NCBI GenBank assembly: GCA_021819255.1
Contig: JAKART010000081.1
Span: forward strand, 1-8,365
From: Acidobacteriota bacterium
GTDB taxonomy: Bacteria > Acidobacteriota > Terriglobia > Terriglobales > Acidobacteriaceae
Direction: 5' to 3'
DNA length: 8,365 nucleotides
In this document: positions 6,116 to 8,365 of the stretch, one piece after another
How positions within the stretch are numbered: position 1 is the first letter of the stretch
Layout of the letters: every line of letters starts with the position of its first letter
Position numbers and translations under genes: made by a program
Notes under the pieces: generated by a model
Told to the model about the DNA's origin: nothing
Databases searched by the model: none
Seen by the model: only the letters and a program-made list of their open reading frames with translations

Positions 6116-6145
6116 TTGAACTTTCGCACCCTCTTGGCCTAGAAT
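6116..6145 (+). promoter_or_regulatory. Sigma-70-type promoter of the rimP-nusA operon
   Basis: TTGAAC (6116-6121) and TAGAAT (6140-6145) are separated by 18 bases. Each box differs from consensus at one or two positions. The predicted start of transcription is about 6151-6153, which coincides with the first base of a long-range leader stem. The -35 box sits within a few bases of the insertion-sequence remnant. Confidence 0.55.
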
Positions 6146-6150
6146 GAGAG

Positions 6151-6281
6151 GAGCAGGCGAATTTGTTCTGCCGCTGAACGCTGCCGTCCGGCAAACGGTC
6201 GGTTTCCGTGAACACACCGGAGGAGTGGCGGAGGAAAGGAGTGGGCGAGAGCCCACTTTTTGTTTGCTTCAAATTCTGCTC
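6151..6281 (+). ncRNA. Structured leader RNA of the rimP-nusA operon
   Basis: GAGCAG-gcg-AATTTG (6151-6165) pairs with CAAATTCTGCTC (6270-6281), giving 12 base pairs with a 3-base bulge. The stem encloses about 100 bases, which include a small TGCC/GGCA hairpin near 6182-6193, a purine-rich run with several GGAGG-like cores (6219-6240), and the terminator-like hairpin at 6240-6257. The 5' arm begins at the predicted transcription start, so the element would be the very 5' end of the mRNA. The 3' arm lies just beyond the U-rich tract of the hairpin, so it exists only in transcripts that read through. About 70 bases then lead to the rimP start. Folding is by eye; no known RNA family is claimed. 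Confidence 0.5.
6240..6265 (+). terminator. Terminator-like hairpin (attenuator) in the rimP leader
   Basis: AGTGGGC (6240-6246) and GCCCACT (6251-6257) form a perfect 7-bp stem closed by a GAGA tetraloop (GNRA type), followed at once by TTTTTGTTT. This has the form of an intrinsic terminator, about 90 nt from the predicted start and 85-90 nt before rimP. Placed inside an operon leader, it would act as an attenuator. In Bacillus subtilis the nusA operon is known to be autoregulated through NusA-stimulated termination in its leader; the same logic here is an inference. Confidence 0.65.
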
Positions 6282-6349
6282 TGAAGACTCGCTTGGAAGG
6301 CAGACGGCAGGAGGGCCGGCCGTTTGAGCGGGCGCTTGCCGGAGGTGTT

Positions 6350-6967
6350 ATGGCCTTGCAGATGGAGACAATTCGAGCGACGGCTGACCGCATTGCGGCT
6401 TCGCATCAGCTGGAGATTGTGGAGCTTGAGTTTACCGGAGGGTCCAAGCACCGGAGCCTGCGCGTCTTTGTGGAGAAGAACGAGTTGGCGCGCGCCCAAA
6501 TGGCTGCCCAAATGGCCAAACAGATGGCCGAACCGATCTCCGAAAAGGGGAAAGGTGGCGCCGGCGCCGTGATCTTCCCGCGCGTCCCGGTGGAGACGCT
6601 CTCCGGCATCTCCCATGAAGACTGCGCCAACTTTGCCCGCGACTTTGGGACCGTGCTGGACGTGGAGGATCTGATTCCAGGCGCCGAGTACACGCTGGAG
6701 GTCAGCTCGCCGGGACTGGAGCGCAAGCTGCTCAAGCCGGCGGATTATCAGCGCTTTCAAGGCAGTCTGGCCAAGGTGCAGACCTTTACCCCTGTGGCGG
6801 ACAACCGCCACTTCACCGGCCGGCTGATCGCCTTTGATGGAGCCGGCTTTACCCTTGACCTCTCCGCCGCCAGGCAAAGGGGTAAGGCAGGCAAAGCGCC
6901 TTCTGTCCAGATGGTTGATATCTCGCTGGCGAACGTGGAAAGGGCGCATCTGGTGGCGGAAGTTTAG
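6350..6967 (+). CDS. rimP: Ribosome maturation factor RimP
   Basis: RimP binds the small ribosomal subunit and assists its late assembly. The 205-residue product has the family's N-terminal alpha/beta domain (about 1-125), with EIVELEF (22-28), LRVFVEKNE (37-45), HEDCANFARDFGTVLDVED (89-107) and the signature EYTLEVSSPGLERKL (113-127). The SH3-like C-terminal domain (about 128-205) ends VDISLANVERAHLV. RimP is usually 150-180 residues. The excess is an insertion at about 45-83, between a core strand and the conserved HEDC, with a QMA repeat and a GKGGAG linker. I chose ATG 6350, with GGAGG 4 bases upstream; ATG 6362 is possible but is 16 bases away. The frame extends to a TTG at 6260, but that part lies in the leader hairpin and is not protein-like. 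It is first in an operon with nusA. Confidence 0.93.
   Translation: MALQMETIRATADRIAASHQLEIVELEFTGGSKHRSLRVFVEKNELARAQMAAQMAKQMAEPISEKGKGGAGAVIFPRVPVETLSGISHEDCANFARDFGTVLDVEDLIPGAEYTLEVSSPGLERKLLKPADYQRFQGSLAKVQTFTPVADNRHFTGRLIAFDGAGFTLDLSAARQRGKAGKAPSVQMVDISLANVERAHLVAEV
6495..6530 (+). repeat. 12-bp in-frame tandem repeat in rimP
   Basis: Three units, CCCAAATGGCTG, CCCAAATGGCCA and AACAGATGGCCG, follow each other at 6495, 6507 and 6519. They encode the AQMA-AQMA-KQMA part of the RimP insertion. The first two differ at 2 of 12 positions. The insertion may have grown by local duplication. Confidence 0.75.
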
Positions 6968-7116
6968 AAGTTTCAAGGGATGGCCAGCCGGGATTGGGAG
7001 AGAGACGGCTTCGAGGCCGGCAGGAGCCAGGACAAGATTCGCGCTTCACAGGTTTGGATGGACAGGACAAAATTGAACCGATCGGCAGTCAGCATCGCCG
7101 AAAAGAGAGTAAAGAA

Positions 7117-8365
7117 ATGGCAAGCGCTCTGTATCAGTCGATTGAGAATTTGAGCCGGGAGAAGGGGATTGACCCGGAGATCGTTGTCGGCGCCGTGGAA
7201 GATGCGATTGCGTTGGCGACGCGCAAATACTACAAGACCGTCGAGAGCATGCGCGGAGAGCTGGACCGCGAGAGCGGCGAGATTCGCGCCTACGTCTTCA
7301 AGACCGTCGTGGAGACGCCCGAGCAGGTGGAAGATCCTGACAACCAACTAACCCTTGAGCAGGCCCGCGAACTTGCGCCCGAGGTGGAAGTGGGCGCAGA
7401 GCTGCACTTCTACAAGGACACCACGCCACTGGGACGCATCGCCGCCCAGATGGCCAAGCAGGTGATCTTCCAGAAGGTTCGCGAGGCCGAGCGCGACACC
7501 GTGTTCAATGAGTATGCCCATCGCGCCGGCGAGATTCTTACCGCCACTGTCAAGCGGCTGGAGCCCATGGATGTGATCTTCGACCTGGGCAAGGCCGAGG
7601 CCCGGATGCCCAAGCGCGAGCAATCCCGGCTGGAGCAGTTTTCCGTGGGCGAGCGGGTACGCGTGGTGCTGTTGCGGGTGGATCGCGCCGCCAAAGGACC
7701 GCAGGTGATCGTCTCGCGCGCAGCTCCCGGGCTGGTGCAGTCGCTCTTCCAGTCGGAGGTTCCGGAGATCTATGACGGGACGGTCACGATCCGCGCCATC
7801 GCCCGCGAGGCCGGCGAGCGGACCAAAATCGCCGTGATGAGCCGGGATAAGGATGTGGATCCGGTGGGCGCCTGTGTGGGCATGAAGGGCATGCGCGTGC
7901 AGTCCATCATCCGCGAGCTGCGCGGCGAGAAGATTGACATCATTGAGTTCTCTGACGAGATCACGATCTTTGCGGAGAAGGCTCTGCAGCCGGCCAAGGT
8001 CTCCCGCGTGTCGGTGACGGATGTGGCGGAAAAGCAGCTTGAGGTCATCGTGGATGACACGCAGCTCTCCCTGGCCATCGGCAAGAAAGGCCAGAACGTT
8101 CGTCTGGCCGCGAAGCTGCTGGGATGGAAGATCGACATCAAGAGCGAGGAAGAGAAGCGCCAGGAGGTCGAGCAGCAGATGCAAGCCATGGGCGGTGGAC
8201 CATCCACGCCCATCGAGCAGGTCACCGAGCTGGGTGAGGCGGTCATGGAGAAGCTGATTGCCGCCGGCATCACCACCGTGGAGTCGCTGGCGGATATGAC
8301 CGCCGAGGAACTCAGCGAGATCCAGGGCATTGGGGAGAAGACGGTGGAGAAGATCGCGGTGGCCG
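7117..8365 (+). CDS. nusA: Transcription termination/antitermination factor NusA, C-terminus cut by the window
   Basis: NusA binds RNA polymerase and nascent RNA, and modulates pausing, intrinsic termination and antitermination. About 416 residues are present from ATG 7117, preceded by a moderate GAGAG. The domains come in the usual order. The polymerase-binding N-terminal domain is at about 1-130 (YQSIENLSREKGIDPEIVV at the start). S1 follows at about 138-202 (GEILTATVKRLEPMDVIFDLG through VIVSR). KH1 has VGMKG around 254-258, and KH2 has GKKG at 322-325 followed by QNVRLAAKLLGWKIDI. The last visible part is helix-hairpin-helix-like (ESLADMTAEELSEIQGIGEKTVEKI, with GIGEKT at 404-409). The frame is open at the edge and should continue. 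The 149-bp gap after rimP holds no gene and only a weak CGGC/GCCG hairpin at 7006-7019. The order rimP-nusA is the widely conserved one, normally followed by infB. Confidence 0.97.
   Translation, partial: MASALYQSIENLSREKGIDPEIVVGAVEDAIALATRKYYKTVESMRGELDRESGEIRAYVFKTVVETPEQVEDPDNQLTLEQARELAPEVEVGAELHFYKDTTPLGRIAAQMAKQVIFQKVREAERDTVFNEYAHRAGEILTATVKRLEPMDVIFDLGKAEARMPKREQSRLEQFSVGERVRVVLLRVDRAAKGPQVIVSRAAPGLVQSLFQSEVPEIYDGTVTIRAIAREAGERTKIAVMSRDKDVDPVGACVGMKGMRVQSIIRELRGEKIDIIEFSDEITIFAEKALQPAKVSRVSVTDVAEKQLEVIVDDTQLSLAIGKKGQNVRLAAKLLGWKIDIKSEEEKRQEVEQQMQAMGGGPSTPIEQVTELGEAVMEKLIAAGITTVESLADMTAEELSEIQGIGEKTVEKIAVA

Noticed and set aside
6260..6349. rimP starting at TTG 6260
   Set aside because: The TTG lies in the U-tract of the leader hairpin with no ribosome site, and the 30 added residues do not belong to RimP.
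6968..7116. Small gene or second promoter between rimP and nusA
   Set aside because: No frame with a ribosome site and protein-like sequence; TTGAAC near 7074 has no -10 partner.

Overview
The window is GC-rich bacterial DNA. Gene content and protein flavour suggest an Acidobacteriota genome, probably class Terriglobia: outer-membrane proteins with cleavable signal peptides (so a diderm), an RHS fragment and an ISNCY-type transposase fragment of acidobacterial type, and a RimP carrying a long insertion. This assignment rests on recognition of protein style and not on a search.

Layout. Positions 1-1801 hold two minus-strand envelope genes: the start of an outer-membrane barrel-like protein, and a complete DUF481 protein that begins with TTG. 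A candidate 116-bp miniature inverted-repeat element (1839-1954) sits in the divergent spacer between the DUF481 gene and a plus-strand cluster. The cluster comprises an unknown 168-aa protein with a repetitive tail, a Tat-type exported lactonase-family beta-propeller, and an unknown 86-aa protein. A zinc alcohol dehydrogenase of the CAD/YahK type converges on the cluster (4255-5298, minus).

Positions 5468-6110 are a genomic scar. A 3'-truncated DUF2809 membrane-protein gene, a roughly 40-residue RHS/YD-repeat fragment and the 5' end of an ISNCY-type insertion sequence abut one another, with very short shared sequence at both junctions. Immediately beyond the scar lies the promoter of a core transcription-translation operon: a long structured leader with a terminator-like hairpin, then rimP (30S maturation) and nusA (elongation and termination factor, running off the right edge). 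The expected next gene, infB, would be outside the window.

No wholly new system is evident. The most interesting items are the rimP-nusA leader RNA, where a long-range 12-bp stem starts exactly at the predicted transcription start and encloses an attenuator-like hairpin; the mosaic scar; the MITE-like element; and an unusual number of short tandem repeats inside coding sequence. No tRNA, rRNA or CRISPR array was found.
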